A DNA stretch of 32,939 nt, from the NCBI GenBank assembly GCA_903857795.1, contig CAIOGM010000110.1, forward strand, positions 1 to 32,939, in the 5' to 3' direction. Under the pieces are notes generated by a model, which searched no databases, was not told where the DNA came from, and saw nothing but the letters and a program-made list of their open reading frames with translations. Positions 14,539 to 23,295 of the stretch are shown piece by piece. The number at the start of each line of letters is the position of its first letter. Position 1 is the first letter of the stretch. The stretch is from an uncultured Geobacter sp. (GTDB lineage Bacteria; Desulfobacterota; Desulfuromonadia; Geobacterales; CAIOGM01). Position numbers and translations under genes: made by a program.

Positions 14539-16004
14539 GACAAACGGCGCCCCCGGCGCTCCTGTGCGGTCAGGTAGAGCTCCTCGTAGCGCTTCACCGG
14601 TAAATCCCACGACAGATCCGTGAGCATCCCCCGGCGGATCAGCCGTTTCCACTGCTCCGGTTTTCCGTAGAGCTCCACTCCCCGCAGGATCGTCGCCCAG
14701 AACGCTTCTGCCGTAAACTCTTCGAACAGGAACCCGGTTCCAGCCGGCTGCTCCGCATCGGTCACCGTATCGGCCAGGCCGCCGCAGCTCCTCACCACCG
14801 GCGCCGCGCCATACCGGAGGGCGATGAGCTGGCCGAGGCCGCACGGTTCATACCGGGAGGGCATCAGGAAGAGGTCGCTCCCGGCGTAGATCCGGTGGGC
14901 CAGCGGGTCGTTGAAGCTCCCGGTGCAGAACCTGACTCTGCCGCACCGCCCCGCCGCCGCTGCCAGCGCAGTCATATACTGCTGGTCACCGCTTCCCAGG
15001 ATCACCAGTTCCAGATCGGTCGCCTCGAACCGGGGGAGAAGCTCCTCAATCAGGTGGAATCCTTTCTGGGAGACGATCCGGGAGACCATACCGAGGAGCG
15101 GAGCGTCCAGCTCCTTCAGCTCCAGCTCCTTCAGCCCCAGCTCCTTCCGAAGCTCCCGCTTGACGACTTTTTTCCCCGCCAGGGCGGCGGCAGAGTAGTT
15201 TCGGTGAAGATTCCGGTCGGTCTCCGGATTCCACCGCCTGGTATCGATCCCGTTGATGACCCCGAAGAGATCCTTCTCCCGCTTCCGAAGGATTCCCTCC
15301 AGGCCGCACCCCTGTTCCGGGGTCAGGATCTCCCCCCGGTAGGTGGGTGAGACCGTGCTTATCAGGTCGGCATTGAGGATTCCCCCCTTCATGAGGTTTA
15401 CCTCTCCGTAATACTCCAGCTGATCCAGGGTGAAGTATGAGCTGTCCAGCCCCATCCTGGCCAGGGAGTCGCGGGGGAAGAGTCCCTGATAGGCGAGGTT
15501 GTGGATGGTGTAGAGTGTGGCGCAGTTGCGGTAGAAGAGCTCCCCTTTGAGCTCGTGACGGAGCAGGAGCGGGATGAGCGCCGTCTGCCAGTCGTGGCAG
15601 TGAATGATCTCCGGCCGGAAATCCAGCCGCTTGCAGAACTCCAGGGCTGCGCGGCAGAAGAAGGCGAATCGTTCCGCGTTATCGGGATACCCTGCCGGCC
15701 CGGTCCCGTAGAGGCTATCGCGGTCGAAATACTCCCTGTTCTCTATGAAGTAGAGCGGAACCCCCTCCAGCTCTCCCCCCCGGAGGAGCGCTCTCTTCAC
15801 CACGCCGTTGAGCGTGATGTCGACGCTCTTGCGTCCCTTGCGGATGCCTGCCCCCAGGAGCGCCACCGACCGATGGAACGGCATCATGATTCGGACGTCG
15901 TGACCGAGAGTGCGCAGGGTGACGGGGAGCGACCCGGCCACGTCGGCCAGGCCGCCGCTCTTGGCGAAGGGGGTTACTTCAGACGCAACAAAGAGGATTT
16001 TCAT
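14535..16004 (-). CDS. glgA: Glycogen synthase (ADP-glucose)
   Basis: 489 residues, GT5 family. It transfers glucose from ADP-glucose to alpha-1,4-glucan. The hallmark N-terminus MKILFVASEVTPFAKSGGLA contains the KxGGL ADP-glucose site; HCHDWQTALIPLLL, TIHNLAYQG, GVINGIDTRRWNPETD and YEPCGLGQLIALRYG follow in the expected order. An insertion near residues 285-300 is built from three copies of a 15-bp DNA unit, giving KEL-rich repeats (KELGLKELELKEL). A 52-residue gene overlaps its stop. Upstream, across an 80-bp gap holding a GC-rich palindrome, lies the fused nucleotidyltransferase gene. Confidence 0.96.
   Translation of the reverse strand: MKILFVASEVTPFAKSGGLADVAGSLPVTLRTLGHDVRIMMPFHRSVALLGAGIRKGRKSVDITLNGVVKRALLRGGELEGVPLYFIENREYFDRDSLYGTGPAGYPDNAERFAFFCRAALEFCKRLDFRPEIIHCHDWQTALIPLLLRHELKGELFYRNCATLYTIHNLAYQGLFPRDSLARMGLDSSYFTLDQLEYYGEVNLMKGGILNADLISTVSPTYRGEILTPEQGCGLEGILRKREKDLFGVINGIDTRRWNPETDRNLHRNYSAAALAGKKVVKRELRKELGLKELELKELDAPLLGMVSRIVSQKGFHLIEELLPRFEATDLELVILGSGDQQYMTALAAAAGRCGRVRFCTGSFNDPLAHRIYAGSDLFLMPSRYEPCGLGQLIALRYGAAPVVRSCGGLADTVTDAEQPAGTGFLFEEFTAEAFWATILRGVELYGKPEQWKRLIRRGMLTDLSWDLPVKRYEELYLTAQERRGRRLS
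15107..15151. repeat. Three 15-bp tandem copies inside glgA
   Basis: The unit CCAGCTCCTTCAGCT occurs at 15107-15121 and 15122-15136 (one change), and in a diverged form at 15137-15151. The repeat keeps the frame and adds Lys-Glu-Leu-rich residues at the surface linker before the second Rossmann domain. Confidence 0.85.
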
Positions 16005-16041
16005 AGGATTCCGGGTGATGCGGCAACGTATGGGCGATGTC

Positions 16042-16063
16042 GGGGCGACGCGTGCGTCGCCCC
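16042..16063. repeat. Perfect 10-bp GC-rich palindrome between glgA and the fused nucleotidyltransferase gene
   Basis: GGGGCGACGC and GCGTCGCCCC surround a GT centre. There is no T-run on the minus strand, so a simple rho-independent terminator is unlikely; a REP-like dispersed palindrome or an RNA-processing/stability hairpin fits better. Confidence 0.65.
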
Positions 16064-16085
16064 ATGAATACGAGAGGTGTGAAGC

Positions 16086-18590
16086 TTACACCAGCTCTTT
16101 CTTCCAGCGCTCTACATTCCCTTTGTAGTCGGCCAAGAGCTGTTGGGCGCTTTTCGGGTTTTTGGACTCGGCGACGATGTGGACGCAGGGGTGATACTGA
16201 TCGGGAAGCACCAGAACCCAATCTTCCCCCAGGTGAAGCTTTATCCCGTCGACGAAGGTCGCCTCTTTCTCCAGGCTCTCCTCACTCATCTTCCGCATGA
16301 CCCCCCCTTTCATCTCCCAGACGCAGGGGACGCTGGCCTGAAGGAAGGTCCTGGCCGGGATGTCGTCCATGATCCGGGAGAGGGGGAGGCCGCTCTGGGC
16401 CATAAGCTGGATGGTCTTGGCGATGGTGAACATACCGTCAAAGGCGGCCTGGAACCGGGGGAAGGCGAAACGGCCGTCCATGGAGCCGGCCATGACCACC
16501 TCCTGGGAGAGCGCCCCTTCGATCATGGCCCGCTCGGAGCTCTTGGTCCGGGTCACGGAGCCCCCCTTCTCTTGGACCATCTGCTCCACCACCGACGGCG
16601 CCGAGACCGGGACTACGAAGACCCCCCGCCCCCCCGCTCTGAGGGTCAGGGCGGTCATGAGGGTGAGCAGTTCGGCGTCGGCGTGGATCGCGCCGCGCTC
16701 ATCCACCAGGATGACCGCTTCATTGGTTGGATCGATCCAGAAGCCGGCCTGGGCGTCCAGGGTAGGAACGATCTTGGCGAGCTGATCCAGCCCCTGCTTC
16801 TTCTCCTCTTCCGGCTTGACGTCCCGCTCTTTTCCGATATAGGCGTTGAGGCCGATGACCTCGCACCCCAGTTCGTTGAGGATGTCCGGAAGGACCTGGC
16901 TGGCCGGGGAGTAGTTGAAGTCGACGACCACCTTGACATTCTTCTTGAGGGTCCCGTCAAGAGCGCGGAGGAATCCCTCCCGGTAATAGGTGAAGATGTT
17001 GCCGGTCACGTCGGCTATCCCCCCCGGTTCGGAATGATGGGCACGCCGGAAGTTCTCCTTATAGAAGATTCGCTCCACATTTTTCCCCATGCCGCTGGAG
17101 AAGTCCAGGCCATCGGCGTCCAGGAAGACCACCTCGGTGGAGGAGGGATCGTCGCTCCCCTGACGGAAGTGGACCCCTCCCACCTCGCCGAAGCTCTTGA
17201 GCTTGTAGCGGAGCACGGGGAGCGGCGTCATCTGGAGGTCGCGGACGTTGACCCCGGCGGAGAGGATGCCGCTCATGAAGCTTCTCTTGAGCATCCGGGA
17301 GGAGCGGAGCGGGTCTCGGCCGGTGAGGACATAGCTCCCCTTGGGGAGGGTGCTCCCGTAGGCGCACCCCAGCTTGGCCATGAACTCCGGAGTCAGCTCG
17401 ATGTTGGTGAGCCCCTTGATCATCGGCCCCTCGAAGAGAGATTTCTTCCATTTTTCTCCCCAGATCAGGTTGCCGGAGACGATGGAGCCCCCTTCGATGA
17501 CCTTTCTCGGCCAGATTTTCACATCCTGCCGGATGAAGGCATCTTCGCCGATGGAGGTGTCGTCGGCCACTATCCCCCCCGCCTCAATGACGACCCCCTG
17601 GCCCACCCGGACGTTGTTGCAGATGACACAGTCGGTGAGCCGCGCCCCCTTCTTGATGTAGACGTTGTCCCAGATGACACAGTTGACCAGCTTGACCCCG
17701 GCCTCGATAGTGCAGTTGCGGCCGATGACCGAGTCCTTGATGGCGGAGCTCCCGAGAATCTGGGAGTTGTCACCGATGATGACCGTCCCCTCCAGTATGG
17801 CGTTCTCTGCCAGCTTGGCGTCGACGCCGATCCGGAGGTCCTTGCCCACCACATCCTGTTTGGGCTCGTCGATTTTCACGTTGATCTTCCCCTTGAAGAT
17901 CTCGTGGTGGGCCTCACGGTACGAGTCGGTGTTGCCGATGTCCCGCCAGTACCCCTTCACCGGGAAGCCGTAGAGGGGGGCCTCTATGGCCAGGAGCTTC
18001 GGGAAGAGATCCTGAGAGAAGTCATAGTTCTCCCCCACGGGAATCTGGGCAAGGACTTCCGGCTCCAGGACATAGATGCCGGTGTTGATGGTATCTGAGA
18101 TCACCTCGCCCCACCCCGGCTTCTCCAGGAACTGGATGATCTTCTTATCCTTGTCCGTGATGACCACCCCGAACTGGAGCGGATCCTTCACGGGGGTCAG
18201 GGTGATGGTGGCCAGGGCGTGGCTCTCCTCGTGGAAGTCGAGCACCTTCTGGAGGTTGAAGTCGGTGAGGAGGTCGCCGCTGATGATGAGGAACCGTTCG
18301 TTCAGGTATTTCTCGGCGCATTTCACGGCTCCGGCGGTTCCCATATCCTCCAGGGGGGTGACATAGGTGATCCGGACCCCGAAGTCGCTCCCGTCCCGGA
18401 AGAACTTCTTGATCACCTCCGGCTGATGATAGAGGAGCATGACCAGTTCGGTGATGTTGTGCTTCTTGAGGAGCTCCACGATATGGAGCATGATAGGGCG
18501 GTTGACCAGCGGGATCATCGGCTTGGGCATGCTGGAGGTCAGCGGCTGGATACGGGTGCCGAATCCGCCGGCCATGATGACTGCTTTCAT
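16086..18590 (-). CDS. Sugar-1-phosphate nucleotidyltransferase fused to a degenerate phosphomannomutase domain
   Basis: 834 residues. The N-terminal ~235 residues are a nucleotidyltransferase with MKAVIMAGGFGTRIQPLT and PKPMIPLVNRP; residues ~255-370 are left-handed beta-helix hexapeptide repeats (VIGRNCTIEAGVKL, CVIWDNVYIKKG). The remainder is homologous to phosphomannomutase/phosphoglucomutase. Related fusions are annotated mannose-1-phosphate guanylyltransferase. The mutase half looks inactive: the TASHNP phosphoserine loop reads RQGSDDP (near 475) and the DGDxDR metal loop reads IDPTNEAVILVDER (near 618). Position upstream of glgA suggests a sugar nucleotide for glucan or polysaccharide synthesis; GDP-mannose versus another product is undecided. 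AAGGAG lies ten bases before the ATG. Confidence 0.85.
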   Translation of the reverse strand: MKAVIMAGGFGTRIQPLTSSMPKPMIPLVNRPIMLHIVELLKKHNITELVMLLYHQPEVIKKFFRDGSDFGVRITYVTPLEDMGTAGAVKCAEKYLNERFLIISGDLLTDFNLQKVLDFHEESHALATITLTPVKDPLQFGVVITDKDKKIIQFLEKPGWGEVISDTINTGIYVLEPEVLAQIPVGENYDFSQDLFPKLLAIEAPLYGFPVKGYWRDIGNTDSYREAHHEIFKGKINVKIDEPKQDVVGKDLRIGVDAKLAENAILEGTVIIGDNSQILGSSAIKDSVIGRNCTIEAGVKLVNCVIWDNVYIKKGARLTDCVICNNVRVGQGVVIEAGGIVADDTSIGEDAFIRQDVKIWPRKVIEGGSIVSGNLIWGEKWKKSLFEGPMIKGLTNIELTPEFMAKLGCAYGSTLPKGSYVLTGRDPLRSSRMLKRSFMSGILSAGVNVRDLQMTPLPVLRYKLKSFGEVGGVHFRQGSDDPSSTEVVFLDADGLDFSSGMGKNVERIFYKENFRRAHHSEPGGIADVTGNIFTYYREGFLRALDGTLKKNVKVVVDFNYSPASQVLPDILNELGCEVIGLNAYIGKERDVKPEEEKKQGLDQLAKIVPTLDAQAGFWIDPTNEAVILVDERGAIHADAELLTLMTALTLRAGGRGVFVVPVSAPSVVEQMVQEKGGSVTRTKSSERAMIEGALSQEVVMAGSMDGRFAFPRFQAAFDGMFTIAKTIQLMAQSGLPLSRIMDDIPARTFLQASVPCVWEMKGGVMRKMSEESLEKEATFVDGIKLHLGEDWVLVLPDQYHPCVHIVAESKNPKSAQQLLADYKGNVERWKKELV

Positions 18591-18655
18591 GGGATGAGTT
18601 CTCCTTTCAGGCGCGGTGAAGAGCGATGTTAGGGGATAACGGTGAACGGGAGAGG

Positions 18656-19024
18656 CTACCCGCGATGGGCTTTCTTGCCGAGGACCTTGCCGACTTCCAG
18701 CTTGAGCTCCTCAATGTTGCTCGACTTCACCACATAGCCGTCGGCCAGCCAGGCGGAGAAATCGTCCTTGTAGCAGGAGAAGGCCGAACAGAGGATCACC
18801 GGCAGGTTGTGCCGTTCCCTGACGATCTGCTGGAGGAGGTCCAGGCCACTCTCGCTCTTGAGCTTGATGTCCAGGATCACCAGGTCGAAGAGCTGTTCAT
18901 CCAGGCGGCTGAGCGCTTCGGAGACGGTGGCTGCGGTCACCACCTCGTACCCGTCGTCACCCAGTTCCTGGGCGTAGAGCAGACGGATATTCGCTTCGTC
19001 ATCTATAACCAGCACACGCGCCAT
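18656..19024 (-). CDS. Single-domain response regulator
   Basis: 122 residues consisting only of a receiver domain: acidic pair Asp8/Asp9 in VLVIDDE, phospho-acceptor Asp52 in LVILDIKL, Ser80 in ILCSAFS and Lys100 in YVVKSS. No output domain follows, so it must act through a partner protein or phosphorelay. Its ATG shares one base with the stop of the histidine kinase upstream (TGATG), and AAGGAG precedes it, so the two are a cognate pair. The nucleotidyltransferase gene starts 65 bp downstream on the same strand. Confidence 0.93.
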   Translation of the reverse strand: MARVLVIDDEANIRLLYAQELGDDGYEVVTAATVSEALSRLDEQLFDLVILDIKLKSESGLDLLQQIVRERHNLPVILCSAFSCYKDDFSAWLADGYVVKSSNIEELKLEVGKVLGKKAHRG

Positions 19025-20583
19025 CACTCTCTCCTTTCGATCGGGACCGTGATCTTGAAGCTGATCTCCTGGTCGCCGGTGGTTATGGTGAATGGGATTG
19101 ACTGTTTTTCCAGGAGGTTGCGGCAGACCATTAAACCGAGTCCGGTTGCGGTATGTCCCGACGGGATCGGTCCGGCCGAGGCCTCCAGGAGAAGCCCCTC
19201 GGAGCTCTGCCGAGTGAAGAGGGTCACCGTGCTTCCATCGGAGAGGGAGTCCAGGAGGTTGATGATGATAGTCCTCAGACAGAAGGTGATCTGGCGGAAG
19301 TCGATGAACGCCATGGGAAGGTTCTGGGCCAGATCGAGCCGGAGGGTGATCTCCCGCCTGCTCAGCCGCTCCGCAAGCTCTTCGCTGACCCGGTAGACCA
19401 GCAGATTCAGGTCCCACTGGTCCCGCGCAGGATAGAGGGAGTCGGAGGAGGTAAGGATCTCGGTGAGTACGTCGTCCAGTTGCTGCGCCGCGGTGACGAG
19501 GGAGGTGAGATGTTCCCTGATGGGATCGTCACCCACACTCTTGCGGAGCAGGGAGCGGGCAAAGCCGCCGATGGTCATGAGGGGGTTTCTGATGGAGTGG
19601 GCGATGGAGGAGGTGATCTCCCCCACCAGGGCTAGTTTCTCCATCCGGACGATCTGCTCCTGTTGCTCAAGGAGCTGTTCATTAACCTCCACGAGCCGTT
19701 CGACCTTCTCCTGGAGTTGATCGTAGAGGGAGGCCCGCTCGATGGCGAAGGCGACAGTGTAGCCGAAGGTCTCCAGTGACTCCAGGTCCTGGCGGGTGAT
19801 CATCTTGTGGGTCACATAGTTGTCGGCGAGGATGACCCCCACCGGACGGTTCCTGCAGACCAGCGGCATGATGAGGTAGCTCTCCACATCCAGAAGCTCG
19901 GTGAGCCCGTTGTCCCCCACGCTGCTCCGGAGCTGTTCGTCCACCAGAAGCGGTTTGTGTTCACCCAGCACCCGGTTGAGGAGGTGTCCTTCTTCGGTGA
20001 GGTGCGCCTCCAGCAGAGTGAGGATCTCATGGAACTTGGCTTTTTCCGACCGGAGTTTGGTGTTGAAAAACTGGGAGGCCATCTCGGTGAGAGAGTAGTT
20101 GTGGTGGGAGATCTCATCCCAGGTCTGCCACGCCTCCTGAAGGTTTCTCGGTCCGATCCCCAGGTTGTGCTGGCGTTTTTCGGTGAGGAGGAGGAAGGCC
20201 CGGTTCATTCCGAACCCCTTGCCGGCGGTGATGGCGGTCATGGCCACCGACAGCACCTCGTCCAGGTTCATGGTTGTCTGGAGGACCTCCGCCAGTTCGT
20301 GGAGGAAGCTGATCTCCTGGTTCCTGCTGTCCAGAGAGCCTGCCATGGCGGAAATCTGGTTCTTCTGGTCGCGCAGCGCCTCCATCAGGAACGGGACGAT
20401 CCGCGCCAGGGGGAGTTCTTCCTGTGAGAGCCGCCGGAGGTCATCACGGAACCGGTCGCAGTAAAAACATTTTTCGACGATACGCCGCGGGAGGAGGACG
20501 AGGAGCTCTTCCTCTCCCTCCCTGATGTACGGGCAGTCGCCCCGCTCAATCTGTTCCTTGGTCCAGCAGCAGTTCCAGTCCAC
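19024..20583 (-). CDS. GAF-domain sensor histidine kinase with N-terminal Cys cluster
   Basis: 519 residues, no transmembrane segment seen. The N-terminus has five Cys at 5, 6, 17, 39 and 42 (WNCCWT, GDCPY, CFYCDRF), a possible metal or Fe-S site. A GAF domain spans about 100-290, a coiled coil (VERLVEVNEQLLEQQEQIV) leads to the H-box SSIAHSIRNPLMTIGGFAR with His329, and the ATPase domain keeps an N-box (TIIINLLDSL) and GLGLMVCRNLL. The usual G1 motif DxGxG is replaced by EASAGPIPSG, which may weaken ATP binding. The GTG start at 20583 is chosen because a sigma-70 promoter overlaps the more upstream possible start. Output is probably the adjacent response regulator. Confidence 0.88.
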   Translation of the reverse strand: MDWNCCWTKEQIERGDCPYIREGEEELLVLLPRRIVEKCFYCDRFRDDLRRLSQEELPLARIVPFLMEALRDQKNQISAMAGSLDSRNQEISFLHELAEVLQTTMNLDEVLSVAMTAITAGKGFGMNRAFLLLTEKRQHNLGIGPRNLQEAWQTWDEISHHNYSLTEMASQFFNTKLRSEKAKFHEILTLLEAHLTEEGHLLNRVLGEHKPLLVDEQLRSSVGDNGLTELLDVESYLIMPLVCRNRPVGVILADNYVTHKMITRQDLESLETFGYTVAFAIERASLYDQLQEKVERLVEVNEQLLEQQEQIVRMEKLALVGEITSSIAHSIRNPLMTIGGFARSLLRKSVGDDPIREHLTSLVTAAQQLDDVLTEILTSSDSLYPARDQWDLNLLVYRVSEELAERLSRREITLRLDLAQNLPMAFIDFRQITFCLRTIIINLLDSLSDGSTVTLFTRQSSEGLLLEASAGPIPSGHTATGLGLMVCRNLLEKQSIPFTITTGDQEISFKITVPIERRE

Positions 20584-20636
20584 GGTCCCTGTCAACCTTC
20601 CTTCCCCCGGGGAGGCCCGGGGCCCAAAGCGCGGCA

Positions 20637-20664
20637 ATTATAGCAGGTGAAGCAGCATTATCAA
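20637..20664 (-). promoter_or_regulatory. Sigma-70 promoter (extended -10) for the kinase/regulator block
   Basis: Reading leftward: -35 TTGATA (20664-20659), 16-bp spacer, and TGC-TATAAT, a perfect extended -10 (20642-20637). Transcription should begin near 20630, about 46 nt before the GTG start at 20583. Confidence 0.75.
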
Positions 20665-20774
20665 GGCAAATCGGCAGAGACAATCGATATAGCTAATGAA
20701 TTTAAGTTGTCCCGGTATTGCCTCTGCAATTCTCTTATCTCGGAGCGCGGGCTCTGCCACAGCCGCGTCGCACG

Positions 20775-21599
20775 TCAGCCGTGGCGGAGCCGGCGGCGCC
20801 CCAGGAATGCGCAGAGAAAGAGGAGAAAATTGATCAGGATGATGGTCGCTCCGGCGGGGATGTTGAGGCCGAAGGAGGCGATGATCCCCGAGATTACCGA
20901 CAGCAGGGCACAGCCGGCGGCGAGGAGCAGGGCCGTCCGAAAGCCCGAAGCGATCTGGAGGGCGGTAACGGCGGGGAGAACCATGAGGGAGGAGACGAGC
21001 ATGATTCCGGCGACCTTCATGGCCAGCACCACGATGAGAGAGGTAAGCAGCACCAGGATCATGTTGATCCGTCCGGTCCGGACCCCCGAGGTCCGGGCCA
21101 GATCCTCGTCGAAGGTGACGGCCAGCAGCTCGTTGTAGTAGAGGGAGACCGCGGCGATTATGAGGACGAAGAGGAGTGCGGCAATGATGACCTCTTCCCG
21201 GCTCACCGAGAGGATGTTGCCGAAGAGGTAGCTGAAGAGGTCCACGGAAAAACCGCCGGAGAGCCCGGTCAGCAGCACCCCCACGGCGATCCCCAAGGAG
21301 GCGACGATCCCCACCGCCGCATCGCCGAAGAGTTTGGCCCGCTCCATCAGCTTGAGGATTCCCAGGGAAGAGAGCATGACCAGTGGGATGGCGGCGATGG
21401 TGACGGCAAGAGGGGTTATGTTGACGAAGAGCGCCAGGGCCACACTGCCGAAGGCCACATGGGCGAGACCGTCACCGATGAGCGACAGGCGGCGGAGCAC
21501 CAGGAAGACCCCCAGCACCGCACAGAGGACGGCGATGAGCGACCCGGCCAGAAGTGCTCGCTGAATGAAGCCATACTGGAACATCTCAACAATGGTCAT
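20775..21599 (-). CDS. znuB: Zinc ABC transporter permease
   Basis: 274 residues with about eight hydrophobic segments, ABC-3 family. Typical stretches are MTIVEMFQYGFIQRALLAGS at the start, LRRLSLIGDGLAHVAFGSVA near 36-55, DEDLARTSGVRTGRINM (coupling loop for the ATPase) and VAGIMLVSSLMVLPA. It forms the membrane channel for zinc taken from ZnuA. It lies 20 bp downstream of znuC and is the last gene of the zinc operon. AAGG lies seven bases before the ATG. Confidence 0.95.
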   Translation of the reverse strand: MTIVEMFQYGFIQRALLAGSLIAVLCAVLGVFLVLRRLSLIGDGLAHVAFGSVALALFVNITPLAVTIAAIPLVMLSSLGILKLMERAKLFGDAAVGIVASLGIAVGVLLTGLSGGFSVDLFSYLFGNILSVSREEVIIAALLFVLIIAAVSLYYNELLAVTFDEDLARTSGVRTGRINMILVLLTSLIVVLAMKVAGIMLVSSLMVLPAVTALQIASGFRTALLLAAGCALLSVISGIIASFGLNIPAGATIILINFLLFLCAFLGRRRLRHG

Positions 21600-21619
21600 G
21601 GGATTGCCTTGTCTCTCGA

Positions 21620-22375
21620 TCAGTGCCGGTGGCAGATCAGGTGCTGGCTGGCTTCGCCGAAGAAGGCGGTCATCTCCGCGGAGTGACAGAAGTCATCCAG
21701 AGTACCGTCGAAGATTATCTTCCGGTCCACATAGATGAGGCGTGAGGCCATGGAGCCGATGGAGCCGGTATCGTGGGTAACGAGGATGATGGTCGTTCCC
21801 CCCTCCCGGTGCAGCTCCTCCAGGAGGGTGTAGAACCGCTCCCGGGTTTCCGGGTCCAGGGCCGTTGTCGGCTCGTCCAGGATGAGCAGCTCCGGTCGGC
21901 CGACGATGGCCCGGGCCAGCAGGGCCCGCTGCTGTTGGCCGCCGGAGAGCTCTCCGATGAGCTTGCGGCGGATGCCGGCGATCCCCAGCGCCTCCAGCGC
22001 TCGCTCCACGGCTGGGGTGTCGCGGCGCCCTCCCACCCGGCGCGGGAAACGCTTGTGCGGCAGGAGCCCCAGCCGGACCACCTCCTCCACCGTAGCGGGA
22101 AAGGCGGGGTTCAGCTGCCGCATGCTCTGGGGGAGGTACCCCAACCGGCGCCACTGGCGAAACGATGCGGCCTCGACTCCGAAGAGGAGCACCTGACCGG
22201 CGTCGGGGGGGAGCAGCCCCAGCGCGGCCCTGATCAGTGTGCTCTTCCCCGAGCCGTTGGGACCGACGATCCCCAGGTAATCCCCCGCTGTCACGGAGAA
22301 AGTAACGTCGGAGAGCGCCTCATGCCCCTGGTAGCGGCAGACGACGTTCTTCATGGCGAGAAGCTCTAGCGACAT
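21620..22375 (-). CDS. znuC: Zinc ABC transporter ATP-binding protein
   Basis: 251 residues. Walker A GPNGSGKST near 38-46, signature LSGGQQQR, Walker B LLILDEP and the switch His in VTHD are all present. It powers zinc import with ZnuB. The C-terminus ends with a Cys/His-rich tail (QHLICHRH), which could bind zinc. The ATG at 22375 overlaps the end of znuA by ten bases; a second in-frame ATG seven codons in is possible. Confidence 0.95.
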   Translation of the reverse strand: MSLELLAMKNVVCRYQGHEALSDVTFSVTAGDYLGIVGPNGSGKSTLIRAALGLLPPDAGQVLLFGVEAASFRQWRRLGYLPQSMRQLNPAFPATVEEVVRLGLLPHKRFPRRVGGRRDTPAVERALEALGIAGIRRKLIGELSGGQQQRALLARAIVGRPELLILDEPTTALDPETRERFYTLLEELHREGGTTIILVTHDTGSIGSMASRLIYVDRKIIFDGTLDDFCHSAEMTAFFGEASQHLICHRH

Positions 22376-23295
22376 AGGAGCCCCTGTCGAAGGTTTTCCA
22401 GGTTTTGTTTCATGAGATCAGGGAGGGTTACCCCGCGATCCAGGTCAGCCCGGCTGACGTTATGGGCGGCATTAAGCATCAGCAGCCGTGCCCCGGTCTC
22501 TCGCGCCAGGGTGTCTGCCAAGCGCGGCGACACCAGTTCCTCGTAGTAGACGACACCGGCGCCGGAAGAGCGGATGAGGCCGACCATTTCCGCCATCTGC
22601 CGGGCGTTGGGCTCGCTGTCGCCGGAGGGGGGGAAGGCGGAGAGATAGCGGAGCGAGTACCGCTTTGCCAGGTAGCCGAAGGCGAAGTGCCCGCCATGGA
22701 TGATGGTCCTGGTTTTGCAATCGGCGAGTCCGGTCCGGTAGGCGTTGTCCAACTCCTCCAGTCGGGCCCGGTAGCCGGCGGCATTGTGGCGGTACAGTTC
22801 GGTATGGGCCGGGTCTCTCTCCACGAACCCCGCGAGGATCGTCACCACCATGGTCTGTGCGTTGCCGAAATCCAGCCAGATGTGGGGATCGCCCCCTCCT
22901 TCATGATGGTGTCCGGCAGTATGCCTCTCCTCTTCACCCTGCTTCAGGAGGGGAATGCCGCGACCGGCGTTGACGACCTGGAGCCGGGGGGAGTCGATTC
23001 CCTTGAGCAGCGACTCCGCCCACGGTTCCATGAATGGGCCGGTGTAGACGAAGAGGTCCGCCCTGTTCAGCCTGAGGATATCTCCCGGTCGGGGTTCAAA
23101 GCTGTGAGCCTCCGCGCCGGGAGGGAGGAGGAGGGATACCTGAGCGGAGGTGCCGCCGATGGCGCGGGCCATGTCGTAGAGGGGGAAGAGGGTGGTGACC
23201 ACCTGGAGTTTCCGGTTCTCCGTTTTCTGCTCCCGGGGGGTGCAGCCGGCCAGCGCCAGAAAGAGGAGTGCGACGAGAGCCGCTCCCCTCGTCAC
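22366..23295 (-). CDS. znuA: Zinc ABC transporter substrate-binding lipoprotein
   Basis: 309 residues, cluster A-I metal-binding family. A lipoprotein signal peptide ends in LALAGC with the lipidated Cys18. Metal ligands are expected in GAEAHSFEPRP, GGDPHIWLD and HGGHFAFGYLAKRY. A short His-rich loop (RHTAGHHHEGGGDPH) precedes the second ligand, a hallmark of zinc rather than manganese binders. Its ATG overlaps the zur stop (ATGA), giving coupled translation. Confidence 0.95.
   Translation of the reverse strand: MTRGAALVALLFLALAGCTPREQKTENRKLQVVTTLFPLYDMARAIGGTSAQVSLLLPPGAEAHSFEPRPGDILRLNRADLFVYTGPFMEPWAESLLKGIDSPRLQVVNAGRGIPLLKQGEEERHTAGHHHEGGGDPHIWLDFGNAQTMVVTILAGFVERDPAHTELYRHNAAGYRARLEELDNAYRTGLADCKTRTIIHGGHFAFGYLAKRYSLRYLSAFPPSGDSEPNARQMAEMVGLIRSSGAGVVYYEELVSPRLADTLARETGARLLMLNAAHNVSRADLDRGVTLPDLMKQNLENLRQGLLCR

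Noticed and set aside
16143-18098. 651-codon rightward frame
   Set aside because: Antisense shadow of the fused nucleotidyltransferase.
20584-20637. Upstream start for the Cys-rich kinase (TTG at 20637)
   Set aside because: The extended -10 TATAAT at 20637-20642 means transcription starts downstream of that codon.
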